64,000 nucleotides of DNA, from positions 24,240 to 88,239 of the forward strand of contig NZ_FNDX01000024.1 of the NCBI RefSeq assembly GCF_900099765.1. The letters run 5' to 3'. The stretch is from Paenibacillus typhae. GTDB lineage: Bacteria; Bacillota; Bacilli; Paenibacillales; Paenibacillaceae. Numbering within the stretch: the stretch's first letter is position 1; each line of letters starts with the position of its first letter. The notes beneath the pieces are model-generated. The model worked only from the letters and a program-made list of their open reading frames with translations. It was not told the DNA's origin and made no database searches. This document shows, piece by piece, positions 1 through 9,321 of this stretch. The position numbers were made by a program, and so were the translations under genes.

Positions 1-1
1 T

Positions 2-1366
2 ACCCTGCAGCTTCAGGTTATACCGCCGGCCGCCGCAGATAATTCCGGCAAAATCGTGCTGCCGGTAGCCTATTTCAAAATCCCATATAAGCTCGAGAGC
101 ATCACTCACATCACCTCCGAAGCCAGTGTTACCAACAATTACGGGACGTTCGGCGTTACCCTGCAGTCCCTGCAGCGTCTGCCCTGGGGCGATGAGGACC
201 TTGTCCAGGCCAAGCTCAGCATCCGGAACAGCACCTCCAAGACGATCACGCTGCCCAAGCTGACAGGAATTTTGAAAGCGGATTTGAATGATCTGACCTC
301 TTCTACCCAGGTGGTTGTTGACAATGACGTATCCATCCTTGCCCCCGGTGAAAGTGCACAGCTAACCGTATTGGCTCATATTCCTTACACACTTGACTAT
401 AGCCAGACCAAGATCATTCTCCAGGAAACGTCCGGGCAGTTCCTCTCTTTGAGCACAACCGACGGGGCGGTTACCAGTCTTAGTCCGCTGGCGGCAGGTT
501 CGTCATTCAAGATTACGGCAGCCGGTAAAAAAGCGAGCATTCAGGAGCGGCTGACCACGGTGTATACCGGCAGCAGCTCTAAGACGGTATACAGCGAAGT
601 AGAGATGAACAGCGAGGAATCCCGCCAGACGAACCTGGCCAGGCTGTATGCCTCCTTCCGGACGGCGGACGGGCAATATTTTGAAGCTGATGTGAATCAG
701 TCTGAGCTGCCTACCGGCGCAGCCGGCAAAACACTGGTCACCTTCTCGGCAAATGTGCCGTCTACAGTGGACACCTCTACCCTCCAGCTCTATATCGGAC
801 AGGGCGTTGCGGGCGGCAAGCTTGCTGCAGCCGGGACGGAGGCTACCGGATACGTGAATACTACAGCGCTGGCCTTGAACGTCAAGACGGTTACCCCGCA
901 GACGAATCTTAGCAGCGGCATATCGGTGTTCCCTTACACGCTTGCGGTTAACGCCTCTTCAAGCAGCCTGACTGCCGGCACCACGAACCTGACGCTCTCC
1001 ATCAACTACAGCCTGACTCAGGATTCCGCTTACCAGACCGGGGCTTACGGCCATAAGCTGGTGCTGCAATTTATTGATCCGTTTGGTCAATCCTTCGAAA
1101 AGACGCTTACGTTTGGCACCGACCTGATCACAGGCAGCAACAGCCTGTACACCACGACAATCAGCAGCACACTGTTCAAGAGCCTTAACGGCGGAAATTA
1201 CAGACTGCGGCTGTACGATGAATTCCAGGGCCAGCGGATTGAGCTGGGCAGCCAGATCTATGACATTACCGTTATCCAGCCTGCTTCGGCAACAAACGAT
1301 GACAAGGACAAGGATACAGACAGCAGCACAAGCACCGGCGATACCACGGCAGACAGCGCATCCTGA
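2..1366 (+). CDS. Secreted/extracytoplasmic beta-sandwich protein, 5' end outside the window
   Basis: The reading frame is open from base 2, so the start and any signal peptide lie before the window; the first ATG-like codons are internal. The visible part (about 455 residues) is rich in Ser, Thr, Val and Gly and looks like tandem beta-sandwich repeats: two stretches share a pattern of a polar strand, a short Asn/Ser turn and a proline-glycine step (roughly residues 60–125 and 185–260). It ends in an Asp/Ser/Thr-rich low-complexity tail. No catalytic motif or known family was recognised. It lies 55 bp upstream of a MacA-like adaptor on the same strand and may belong to that export operon, which is inference. 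An extracytoplasmic location is also inferred from composition. Confidence 0.6.
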   Translation, partial: TLQLQVIPPAAADNSGKIVLPVAYFKIPYKLESITHITSEASVTNNYGTFGVTLQSLQRLPWGDEDLVQAKLSIRNSTSKTITLPKLTGILKADLNDLTSSTQVVVDNDVSILAPGESAQLTVLAHIPYTLDYSQTKIILQETSGQFLSLSTTDGAVTSLSPLAAGSSFKITAAGKKASIQERLTTVYTGSSSKTVYSEVEMNSEESRQTNLARLYASFRTADGQYFEADVNQSELPTGAAGKTLVTFSANVPSTVDTSTLQLYIGQGVAGGKLAAAGTEATGYVNTTALALNVKTVTPQTNLSSGISVFPYTLAVNASSSSLTAGTTNLTLSINYSLTQDSAYQTGAYGHKLVLQFIDPFGQSFEKTLTFGTDLITGSNSLYTTTISSTLFKSLNGGNYRLRLYDEFQGQRIELGSQIYDITVIQPASATNDDKDKDTDSSTSTGDTTADSAS

Positions 1367-1421
1367 TTTTTGGTGAACTGCATTATTTATTTTGAAAATG
1401 GAGCAAGATGGAGGACCTCGA

Positions 1422-2873
1422 ATGAACAAGAAAAAGACAGTGATTATCTCGTCAAGCATCGCGGTAGTGGCGATCGCAGGTGTGCTGGCCTATGTGCTGT
1501 GGCCGGATGCCGGAAAGGAGGCCAGTGCAGTCCCTCTGAATACCGCCATTGTGGCCAAAGGCAACATCCTTAACGGAGTGTCAGGGTCGGGATCGGTATC
1601 ACCGATCAATACCGGCAGCATCCGGACCAAGGAAGCCGGGGAAGTCGATCAGGTTATGGTGGCTAAAGGCGATGTCGTTAAAAAAGGCGATGTGCTGATC
1701 ACTTTTGTAGCCAGCGACATGAGCGACAAAATGAAAGAAGCCGAGAAATCATTGACCAGCCTAAAGACGGACCTTACGGACAAACAGGAAAATTACAAAA
1801 CGCTGGCGATGAACAATGCTACGGAGGAAGAGCTGGCTTCTGCCAAAAAGGCGATCGAAAAAGCGGAAAGCGACATCGCCGAGCAGCAGGAATCCATCGC
1901 CGACCTTGAGGAGGATATGCTTCCTCAAGACCCGTTGACCGCTCCGATGGACGGCACGATTACAGCAGTCAATATTACAGACGGCGAACAGGCCCAGAAC
2001 GGCTCGGAGCTGTTCACCATGACCGATTACGAAAACCTCAGCGTTACTGTTCAGGTGGACGAGCTGGACATCCCGAATATTAAGCTTGACCAGTCTGCGA
2101 CCATTACACTCGATGCTCTGGAAGACCAGGAGTTTGAAGGTAAAGTCATTGAGATCGCCAAAGAAGGCACCTCCTCCAACGGTGTCTCCCTCTTTGATGT
2201 GACCGTAGGCCTGAATGAATCCGAAGGTGTGCTTGTCGGAATGTCTGCCGAGGTGGCCATTACCATTGAAGAGAAGAATGATGTATTAACCGTACCGATC
2301 GAAGCCGTATCCGAGATCAACGGAAAATATTACGTTAATGTTCCAGTAACGGAAGGTGACGGCAGTGAAACCGGCGCAGCAAGTGACACAGCAGGCGGGC
2401 AAATGCCTGACGGTGCGGCTCCTGCGGGCAGTGCAGCCGGCGGACAGCCCCCTGGCGGTGAAACTTCCGCTGACCTTCCAGCAGGCGGGCAGGCTTTCAG
2501 CGGTGAAGCTCCTCCCGGCGGTGCTTCCGGCTGGCAGGGCCGCGGCGGTGAAGGCCGCGGCGGCACCGTCCCGGGCGGGGCTCCAAGCGGCGGCTTCCCG
2601 GGCGGCGGAAGCAGCTCAAGCACAGCTTCCGGCCAGAAGCGGGTTGAGGTCACCGTCGGCATTCATGATGAGAGCAACATTGAAATCGTCAGCGGACTGT
2701 CCGAAGGCGATGAAGTGGTTATCCCGACCGTTATCAGCACAGGAAGCTCTACTGGCAGCGGACAGCCCCAGATGGGCGGAATGGGCGGAATGGGCGGTTT
2801 CAGTACAGGCGGCTTTGGCAGCGGCACAGGCGGCCCGCCATCCGGCGGCGGCATGGGCGGTGGCCGTCCATGA
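1422..2873 (+). CDS. HlyD/MacA-family efflux adaptor subunit with Gly-rich inserts
   Basis: Membrane-fusion-type adaptor of a MacAB-like ABC export system. The ATG at 1422 is chosen over an upstream TTG because a GGAGG box sits 7 bases before it. Residues 6–25 form one membrane anchor. A biotinyl-lipoyl-like beta segment follows (around 45–90), then a charged coiled coil (about 100–165), a second lipoyl half and a beta-barrel region to about 300. Unusually, residues ~310–410 are a Gly/Pro/Ala-rich low-complexity insert, and the C-terminus is a Gly/Met-rich tail with repeated MGGMGG. The stop codon overlaps the ATG of the ABC ATPase (ATGA), implying translational coupling. The family is clear; the substrate is not. 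Confidence 0.88.
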   Translation: MNKKKTVIISSSIAVVAIAGVLAYVLWPDAGKEASAVPLNTAIVAKGNILNGVSGSGSVSPINTGSIRTKEAGEVDQVMVAKGDVVKKGDVLITFVASDMSDKMKEAEKSLTSLKTDLTDKQENYKTLAMNNATEEELASAKKAIEKAESDIAEQQESIADLEEDMLPQDPLTAPMDGTITAVNITDGEQAQNGSELFTMTDYENLSVTVQVDELDIPNIKLDQSATITLDALEDQEFEGKVIEIAKEGTSSNGVSLFDVTVGLNESEGVLVGMSAEVAITIEEKNDVLTVPIEAVSEINGKYYVNVPVTEGDGSETGAASDTAGGQMPDGAAPAGSAAGGQPPGGETSADLPAGGQAFSGEAPPGGASGWQGRGGEGRGGTVPGGAPSGGFPGGGSSSSTASGQKRVEVTVGIHDESNIEIVSGLSEGDEVVIPTVISTGSSTGSGQPQMGGMGGMGGFSTGGFGSGTGGPPSGGGMGGGRP

Positions 2874-3565
2874 GTACGCAGCCGCTGATTAAGGTCGAGA
2901 ACATGATTCACCGGTACGTCATGGCCGGTGAATCCATGACCATTCTCAAAGGCCTCAGCTTTACAGTTGAACACGGAGAATTCGTGGCAATTATCGGCCC
3001 TTCCGGCTCCGGCAAATCCACATTGATGAATATGCTGGGCTGCCTTGATATAGCCAATGAAGGTGATTATTTTCTGGACGGCCAGGAAGTCCGCAAATTG
3101 TCGGACAACAAGCTGGCCCAGATCCGCAATGAAAAAATCGGCTTTATCTTTCAGAACTTTAACCTTCTGCCCAAGCTGTCGGCAGTAGAGAATGTGGAGC
3201 TTCCCTTAATCTACCGGGGGGTCTCCCACCGGGAACGAAGGGAGGTTGCCCGCAATGCACTGATCAGGGTCGGCCTTGAAGAACGGATCGACCACCGGCC
3301 CTCAGAGCTGTCGGGCGGCCAGCAGCAGCGTGTCGCCATTGCCCGCGCACTGGCCGGAACCCCGCCGATCCTGCTGGCAGATGAGCCGACCGGTGCCCTT
3401 GATTCCAAGACGGGAAAAGAGGTTCTCCTGATGATCAAAGAGCTGAATCAGCAGGGACATACCATCATCCTGATCACGCATGACCTTGAAATTGCCGAAC
3501 AGGCCAAACGGATCATCCGCATTCAGGATGGCAGCCTCGTTGAAGATCGGAGGATTGCCACATAA
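2870..3565 (+). CDS. MacB-like ABC transporter ATP-binding protein
   Basis: Cytoplasmic ATPase of the three-part export system. It has Walker A GPSGSGKST, a Q-loop (FQNFNLLPKL), the signature LSGGQQQRVAIARA, Walker B ILLADEP followed by the D-loop TGALD, and an H-loop histidine in ILITHD. The length, 231 residues, is typical of the LolD/MacB-N/YknY group. It starts within the adaptor stop codon and ends one base into the permease start, so the three genes are surely co-translated. Homologous Bacillus YknXYZ systems export toxic peptides; applying that role here is inference. Confidence 0.93.
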   Translation: MSTQPLIKVENMIHRYVMAGESMTILKGLSFTVEHGEFVAIIGPSGSGKSTLMNMLGCLDIANEGDYFLDGQEVRKLSDNKLAQIRNEKIGFIFQNFNLLPKLSAVENVELPLIYRGVSHRERREVARNALIRVGLEERIDHRPSELSGGQQQRVAIARALAGTPPILLADEPTGALDSKTGKEVLLMIKELNQQGHTIILITHDLEIAEQAKRIIRIQDGSLVEDRRIAT

Positions 3566-4737
3566 TGATGCTGTATCAAAGTATGAAAATGGCCATAAAG
3601 AGCATCCTCAGCAGTAAAGTGAGAGCCTTTCTGACCATGCTTGGAATCATTATCGGAGTGTCATCCGTTATTGCGCTTGTTTCTGTCGGGCAGGGTACGA
3701 CTTCGCAAATTACGGAATCGTTAAGCTCACTGGGGACCAACCAGCTGACAGTTAACATTATGGGACGGGGGGCAACCACCTCCCTGACCTACGAGGAGGC
3801 GCTTGCCCTTGGAGAGATTGAAGGTGTGGACAATGTCTCTCCTGTCATCAGCGGCAATGTTACTGCCAAGCACGGAACCGAAAACGTCTCGGTATCGGTG
3901 GAAGGAATTACGCCCGCCTATGAGGATGTACAGAATTTCCATGTACAGTCCGGCCGCTTCCTGCTAGATATTGATACCAAGTACCGCCAGAAGGTCGCCT
4001 TAATCGGTTCAGACACAGCTGAGGATTTATTCGGCACTGACAGCCCTGTCGGTGAACGAATACAGCTGAATGGGACGAGCTTTAAAATCGTCGGCCTGCT
4101 GGAGAGCAAGGGCAGCACCAGCGGCGGCTCCAGTGACGAAAAGATTCTGATCCCAATCTCCACGGCAGAACGGTTCCTGCAGAGCAAAGGGGTACGCTCT
4201 ATTACCATTACCACAACCTCCAACGGGAACGTGGAGGAAGTCAAAACCAAGCTGGAGTCTACACTGGGCGCCAAATTCAGTTCAGCGGAGAATGCCTACT
4301 CTGTCTTTGATTCCCAGGAGATGCTGGAGACCGTTAACGAGACCAGTGCCACGCTGTCGCTCGCCCTTGGCGGGATTGCCGGTATCTCCCTGTTTGTCGG
4401 CGGTATTGGCATCATGAACATCATGATTGTCTCCGTGAATGAGCGGACCCGTGAGATCGGTATCCGCAAAGCCATCGGCGCCAAGAAAATAAACATTCTC
4501 ATGCAGTTCATGATCGAGTCTGTCGTATTAAGCGGCTTGGGCGGTCTGATCGGTGTCGGCCTGGGTCTTGGAGCCAGCTGGGCGGTAGGCAATTATACCT
4601 CGATGAATGTAGCCACATCCTGGAACATGGTCTTGATCTCCTTCTCGTTCTCGCTGATCATCGGAATCGTGTTCGGAATGATTCCAGCGAACAAAGCGGC
4701 AAGAATGCGCCCGATTTATGCGCTCCGCAACGATTAA
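3565..4737 (+). CDS. MacB/FtsX-type ABC transporter permease
   Basis: Integral membrane partner of the preceding ATPase, 390 residues. The layout is that of MacB-type permeases: one N-terminal membrane helix (about 20–42), a large extracytoplasmic MacB_PCD domain (about 45–250), then three helices in the FtsX domain (about 265–385). The segment with NERTREIGIRKAIGAKK just after the second helix is the conserved cytoplasmic loop of this family. Its ATG overlaps the previous stop (TAATG). The gene closes the operon and is followed by a clear terminator. Confidence 0.93.
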   Translation: MMLYQSMKMAIKSILSSKVRAFLTMLGIIIGVSSVIALVSVGQGTTSQITESLSSLGTNQLTVNIMGRGATTSLTYEEALALGEIEGVDNVSPVISGNVTAKHGTENVSVSVEGITPAYEDVQNFHVQSGRFLLDIDTKYRQKVALIGSDTAEDLFGTDSPVGERIQLNGTSFKIVGLLESKGSTSGGSSDEKILIPISTAERFLQSKGVRSITITTTSNGNVEEVKTKLESTLGAKFSSAENAYSVFDSQEMLETVNETSATLSLALGGIAGISLFVGGIGIMNIMIVSVNERTREIGIRKAIGAKKINILMQFMIESVVLSGLGGLIGVGLGLGASWAVGNYTSMNVATSWNMVLISFSFSLIIGIVFGMIPANKAARMRPIYALRND

Positions 4738-4758
4738 CCCCGGCGTATGCTATACACA

Positions 4759-4797
4759 ATCCGTAAAGCCCTGAATCTGGCTTTGCGGATTTTTTTA
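4759..4797 (+). terminator. Intrinsic terminator of the MacAB-like operon
   Basis: A 12-bp stem (ATCCGTAAAGCC paired with GGCTTTGCGGAT, one G·U pair) with a short loop is followed by seven T residues, 22 bases after the permease stop. Confidence 0.9.
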
Positions 4798-5206
4798 TCT
4801 GCCTTAAGGAGTATCGTTTACAGAAAAGATGGGTAATAGGATTCAAGGGCCGGAATAGAAATAGTCTGTAGGGTTCAATACATAATTTTAAAATTTGTTG
4901 TAAGATTTGTTTATACGTTCCCCTTTGCCGGTTGTGTGCAGTTCCGGAAACTCCGGAATTCCGCATATTTCCGGTTGTAAGACGTTAACGTGATACATAT
5001 GCTGCCTGCAGACATTCCGCCCCGTTTGGCAGTTTAAGCGGGCAATCAGACGGATGAGAAGAATCCTTAATCGTACGGAAACTATGCTTTCCTGAGACTT
5101 TTGAATGACCCCTCCTCAGTCCCTGAAGGGCCTAGCTCCGCAGTGGAACAGCACCGCATGTTTTCTGTACACAGCAATGAGTTTTTAAGTTTGATGCGGG
5201 GAGAGG
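4798..5206. other. Gene-free stretch upstream of the diguanylate cyclase
   Basis: About 410 bases with no convincing gene on either strand. It contains a nested inverted repeat at 4944–4974 (CCGGAAA and TTTCCGG around a central CGGAATTCCG palindrome) that could be an operator or leader hairpin. I looked for a c-di-GMP riboswitch core because of the downstream GGDEF gene and did not see one. The promoter could not be fixed with confidence. Confidence 0.4.
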
Positions 5207-6817
5207 ATGACAGTGGCAGGTTTATCCAAGAATAACAACACACGCAGATTGATTATTGTATTTGCCGCTATCCCGGTGCTTCTGGTCGTTATCAGTACTG
5301 CTTCCCTGTTGTACTTGAATGCTACAATGAATAGGCTTTCAGATTCACTGTACAGTGACGTATACCAGAATTCGGAGCTGATTCTGAACGCTGACCGCGA
5401 CCTTTATCAGGGTGCAGTCTCCCTTCAGGCGGCAATGAGCCCAAATATTACAAGTGAGCAGCGCAGCCTGTTCGCCCAGGATTTTGAAGACAACAACTCG
5501 CAGATCCGGCAACGTCTTACTATGGCCAGCTATAATATTAACAACCTGGACAATCCGTACAGCGGCATGAAGCAAAGCGAGCTTTTGCTTAGTGATTTAA
5601 AGGGAAAGCTTGCAAGCTTCGAGAGTTCCCTGGAGACCTGGAAGGCCACAGGCCGTGATCTCATTTCCCGGCGGGTACAAAGTGACTGGAACCCGGACAG
5701 CTATTCCGCCACTCTTATTAATACCCAGTTAACGGAGACGCGCAGCAGCCTGGACGAGGCAGAAAACCTGATCGGCAATTACGCCCAGCAGATTACCCTG
5801 GAATTCCGGGAGAAAAAGAGCGCTCTCTTTGCCGTATACTCCCTGTTCCTGTTCCTCCTTATCCTCGTCATTATCTATCTCTGCCGCAAGCTGATTTCGC
5901 TGCAGAACCAGATGCTGGAAGAAAAATCGCTGTATCAGCTGATCGGTGAAACAATGTCGGATTTCATTATTCTGACCGATCCCAACGGCCTGATCCTGTA
6001 TGCTTCGCCTTCACATGCCGGCGTGCTTGGTTATGTTCCGGAGAAAGGCTCTCCGCTCACCAACTACATCCGCGAGGCGGAGATATCCTGGGCAAAGCTG
6101 AAGAGCGCTGTACAGGGCAGCCCCCGCATCTCCGAGCTGCGCATGCGTTCTGCGGAAGGGCACTGGGTATGGCTGGAGACAAAGGTATCGCCAATCAGCG
6201 GGAGCAAGGTTTTCCCGGCCCAGTTCATGCTGATCTCCAGGGAAATTACGCAGCGCAAGCAATATGAGGAACGGCTGCACAAGCTGGCCTTCTACGATCA
6301 CCTGACGGCGATCCCGAACCGGGCGCATTTCAAGATGTATATGGAAAACCTGATCACCCAGCCGGAGGAACGCAGACAGGAAATTGCGCTGGCACTGCTC
6401 GATTGTGACCGGTTCAAGCAGCTGAACGATACCCTGGGCCATCTGGCCGGCGATGAGTTCCTGCAGCTGTTGTCCCGGGAGCTGCAGCAGACCGTCAAGG
6501 GGACCGGCCAGGCCTTCCGTATCGGCGGCGATGAGTTTGCCGTGGTGCTGCACAGGTTCACCAGTCCCGAAATGCTGGATGAAATCCTGCAGAGGCTGCT
6601 GCAGTTATTCAACAAGACATGGTCTGTGAACAACGGGTCCAGCTTCCACACTTCAGCCAGCATCGGTGTAGCCTTGTATCCGCAGCATGGCTCCAGCATT
6701 AACGAGCTGCTCCGCGCAGCCGATCTGGCGATGTACCGCTCCAAAAATCGTGGCGGCAACGAAGCCAGCCTATACAATGAGCTGATCGACGAGGAAGTGT
6801 CAGATCAGACTAAATAG
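5207..6817 (+). CDS. Membrane diguanylate cyclase with PAS and GGDEF domains
   Basis: Predicted to make the second messenger c-di-GMP from two GTP. Order: membrane helix (about 14–36), an extracytoplasmic helical sensor (about 37–204, resembling four-helix-bundle ligand domains), a second helix (about 205–226), a PAS domain with a PAC tail (about 235–350), then the GGDEF domain (about 365–525). The active-site motif GGDEF is intact near residues 440–444. The product-inhibition I-site RxxD expected five residues before it is absent (KGTG instead). The start is the ATG directly after a GGGGAGAGG box; the in-frame GTG at 5213 has better spacing and is an alternative. The gene stands alone and ends at a bidirectional terminator. 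Confidence 0.88.
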   Translation: MTVAGLSKNNNTRRLIIVFAAIPVLLVVISTASLLYLNATMNRLSDSLYSDVYQNSELILNADRDLYQGAVSLQAAMSPNITSEQRSLFAQDFEDNNSQIRQRLTMASYNINNLDNPYSGMKQSELLLSDLKGKLASFESSLETWKATGRDLISRRVQSDWNPDSYSATLINTQLTETRSSLDEAENLIGNYAQQITLEFREKKSALFAVYSLFLFLLILVIIYLCRKLISLQNQMLEEKSLYQLIGETMSDFIILTDPNGLILYASPSHAGVLGYVPEKGSPLTNYIREAEISWAKLKSAVQGSPRISELRMRSAEGHWVWLETKVSPISGSKVFPAQFMLISREITQRKQYEERLHKLAFYDHLTAIPNRAHFKMYMENLITQPEERRQEIALALLDCDRFKQLNDTLGHLAGDEFLQLLSRELQQTVKGTGQAFRIGGDEFAVVLHRFTSPEMLDEILQRLLQLFNKTWSVNNGSSFHTSASIGVALYPQHGSSINELLRAADLAMYRSKNRGGNEASLYNELIDEEVSDQTK

Positions 6818-6833
6818 AGCACCAGCGTATGCA

Positions 6834-6878
6834 AAAAAAGGCGTCCCTCAAGCCGGAAACGGCAAAGGGACGCCTTTT
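6834..6878. terminator. Bidirectional terminator between the cyclase and pullulanase genes
   Basis: The stem AAAAGGCGTCCCT / AGGGACGCCTTTT has A-rich and T-rich flanks on both sides, so it can end transcription from the plus-strand cyclase and the minus-strand pullulanase. Confidence 0.88.
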
Positions 6879-6924
6879 GGGGACATATCTGATTAAAACT
6901 GCACCGGCTCCTTAAACCGGTCTT

Positions 6925-9321
6925 TCAGCTGCTTAGCTGCACTGGGTCTTGCGCATTGCCGAGGCTGGCCGGCCGGCGTTCCCGCACCAGCACCTTGATC
7001 AGCTTTTCGGTGCCGGAGCAGTCAATGAACCGGTCGCCGTCCGCCGATTTTTCTTCCCAGTCATTCAGTCTGAGTATATAGCCGACGGACTGCACGCCCA
7101 TTTCAGCTTCAATCCTGGCTACAGCCCGCCCGTTCTCCATCTGCCGGAAATCACACTGGCCGTCCTGTATGCCTGTACCCCAGACCCACAGGTTCCAGCC
7201 CCGGTAATCGCCGTCAGGGCGGTCATAGTGGACTTCAATAATTTTGGACCTTGGGGCAGGCTCCCCATAGCTGTCGTAGAGCACCATCATCGACAGGCCT
7301 TCAACCTGAACCTCCTGGTTATCGGCAATCCGGAAGGCTTCCGTTCCGGCATAGCTGTGATCCACCACAATGTTCCAGCAGCCGCCGGTATTAGGCAGGC
7401 TCTGCGTAATACTTTCCGTATTGGCATTGAAGATAACGACGATATTGTTCCAGACATCGCCGCCCGCATTATCCTTCAGCATATAAGACACTACACCGCT
7501 GTCGCAGCGAAGGAATTCCAGGGACCGTTCGATTTCCTGCCGCCCGTGCAGACGGAAAGCGGGGTGCTTGCGGCGCAGCTCTATCAGGCCCTTGTAATAC
7601 TGGAACACCGGCATAAATGCCTGCTTCCGGTCCCAGCGGATCGCATTAATGACATCCGGGCTGCGGTAGCTGTTATGATCGCCGTATTTGCTGCGCAGCA
7701 TTTCATCGCCGGCATGAAGGAATGGTATACCCTGAGAGGTAAGGATCAGGCCGTTAGCCAGCAGCGAGCGCCGTACCGTCTCATTACGGAGAATATTCTG
7801 AGGATCGACTGCAAAATACGGATTGGCCGCACCGACAGCCGCTTCCAGATCTCCCCCGTATTTCAGCCTTCCGTTCTCCAGCTCCGGCAGTCCGGCTGCC
7901 TGCTTCAGACCCTGGGAGGCCAGTATTTTATCCCAGAGGTTAAGATTATCATGGGCAGTCACATAATTGACAGTCTCAACCGGTGAATCGGTAAAATCAT
8001 GAATCGCACCTTTGATTCCGGAGGCTATTGCCCCCTCCTTGCCGTACTCGCCGGTTACGAATCCTCTGCCCCAGCCGTCACTGTCACCCTTGATTGCCGA
8101 GCGGAAGTTATCATTGAATACCGCATAGCCTTTACCGCGCTGCACGCCTTTGAGCGTCTTGGCAGCCAGAGGGGAATCTCCGCCTGTCCAGGGCTCTCCG
8201 TAAATCAGCAGATTCGGATTAATATTAAGCCGCAGCTCCTCGGTAATCTCCCTGATCGTCACACTGTCCATCAGCCCCATCAGATCGAAGCGGAAGCCGT
8301 CGATATGATATTCAGAGGCCCAATAGGCCAAGGAATCCTTGATAAATTTGCGGACCATCGGCCGCTCGGTGGCAAGCTCATTGCCGACGCCCGAACCGTT
8401 GGATAACCGTCCCAGGTAATCCCGGCGGTAGAAGTAATCCGGCACCAGCGGTTCAAAAGGCCCCTTCTCGAACGCATACGTATGGTTGTAGACCACATCC
8501 ATAATTACCGCAATGCCTTTGCTGTGCAGCGCCTGCACCATTTCCTTGCATTCGCGGATACGCGTGCCGGGATCGCTTGGATTCGTGCTGTAAGAGCCTT
8601 CCGGCACATTGTAATGCTGAGGGTCGTAGCCCCAGTTATATTCTGTATAATAATCCGGATGCGGCCCTTCTCCTGCACCATTCAGCTCATCAACCGTCTG
8701 GTAATCAAAGACCGGCAGCAGATGGACATGCGTTATGCCAAGTTCAGCCAGATGGTCAATGCCCAGCGGATTTCCGGCATCATCACGCAGACCGGTTTCG
8801 GTAAAAGCCTTGAACTTGCCCTTATTCATTATACCCGAGCTTGCATGAGCCGAGAAATCGCGTACATGCAGCTCATAGATGACAGCATCCGCCGGATGGG
8901 CGAGCTGGGGTGACTTATCCCCGCTCCAGCCTTCCGGATCCGTATCACGCAGGTCCACAATTGCCGAACGCAGCCCGTTGGCCGAAACAGCGGTTGCATA
9001 AGGGTCCGCGGCTTCATTGATCGTTCCATCCTCAAAGATCGTACGGTACATATAATACTTGCCCTTCATATCCCCGGTAACCTGTACCTGCCAGACGCCG
9101 CCATCCCCGCGCTGCATCGGAACAATCCGTCCGCTGTCCCTGCTGAATATCGCCGGAGATCCGGTTCCGTTTCCTCCAGTCTCGTATAATACGAGTGAAA
9201 GGGTAAACGCCGTTGGAGCCCACACCTTAAACTGGCTGTACGCTGCGGTATAGGTCAGGCCAAGATCACTGCCTGCATAGGTTTCGAGCACTGTCTCTGT
9301 ATTCATATAGTTACTGTTCAT
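6925..9321 (-). CDS. pulA: Type I pullulanase (GH13_14), cytoplasmic
   Basis: Debranching enzyme that hydrolyses alpha-1,6 links of pullulan and branched malto-oligosaccharides. An N-terminal CBM48-like domain (about 20–110) precedes the GH13 barrel. Diagnostic motifs: YNWGYDP of type I pullulanases, DVVYNHTY (region I), GFRFDLMG with the nucleophile Asp, YGEPW with the acid/base Glu, and the AHDN segment with the transition-state Asp. No signal peptide is visible, so it probably acts on imported dextrins or internal glycogen. The last ~100 residues (VHYDRPDGDYRGWNLWVWG and following) look like a PUD/CBM41-type starch-binding domain, which in most pullulanases is N-terminal. At 798 residues the protein is longer than typical Bacillus enzymes (~720) because of this tail. 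Confidence 0.93.
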   Translation of the reverse strand: MNSNYMNTETVLETYAGSDLGLTYTAAYSQFKVWAPTAFTLSLVLYETGGNGTGSPAIFSRDSGRIVPMQRGDGGVWQVQVTGDMKGKYYMYRTIFEDGTINEAADPYATAVSANGLRSAIVDLRDTDPEGWSGDKSPQLAHPADAVIYELHVRDFSAHASSGIMNKGKFKAFTETGLRDDAGNPLGIDHLAELGITHVHLLPVFDYQTVDELNGAGEGPHPDYYTEYNWGYDPQHYNVPEGSYSTNPSDPGTRIRECKEMVQALHSKGIAVIMDVVYNHTYAFEKGPFEPLVPDYFYRRDYLGRLSNGSGVGNELATERPMVRKFIKDSLAYWASEYHIDGFRFDLMGLMDSVTIREITEELRLNINPNLLIYGEPWTGGDSPLAAKTLKGVQRGKGYAVFNDNFRSAIKGDSDGWGRGFVTGEYGKEGAIASGIKGAIHDFTDSPVETVNYVTAHDNLNLWDKILASQGLKQAAGLPELENGRLKYGGDLEAAVGAANPYFAVDPQNILRNETVRRSLLANGLILTSQGIPFLHAGDEMLRSKYGDHNSYRSPDVINAIRWDRKQAFMPVFQYYKGLIELRRKHPAFRLHGRQEIERSLEFLRCDSGVVSYMLKDNAGGDVWNNIVVIFNANTESITQSLPNTGGCWNIVVDHSYAGTEAFRIADNQEVQVEGLSMMVLYDSYGEPAPRSKIIEVHYDRPDGDYRGWNLWVWGTGIQDGQCDFRQMENGRAVARIEAEMGVQSVGYILRLNDWEEKSADGDRFIDCSGTEKLIKVLVRERRPASLGNAQDPVQLSS

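Noticed and set aside
959..1459. 166-codon minus-strand frame over the first gene
   Set aside because: Antisense shadow of the plus-strand secreted protein; no SD and no recognisable family.
2356..2892. 178-codon plus-strand frame inside the adaptor gene
   Set aside because: Arises from the GC-rich low-complexity insert read in another frame; the adaptor frame has the family homology and SD.
4798..5206. Possible c-di-GMP riboswitch before the diguanylate cyclase
   Set aside because: No conserved GEMM core or tetraloop/receptor pattern was seen.
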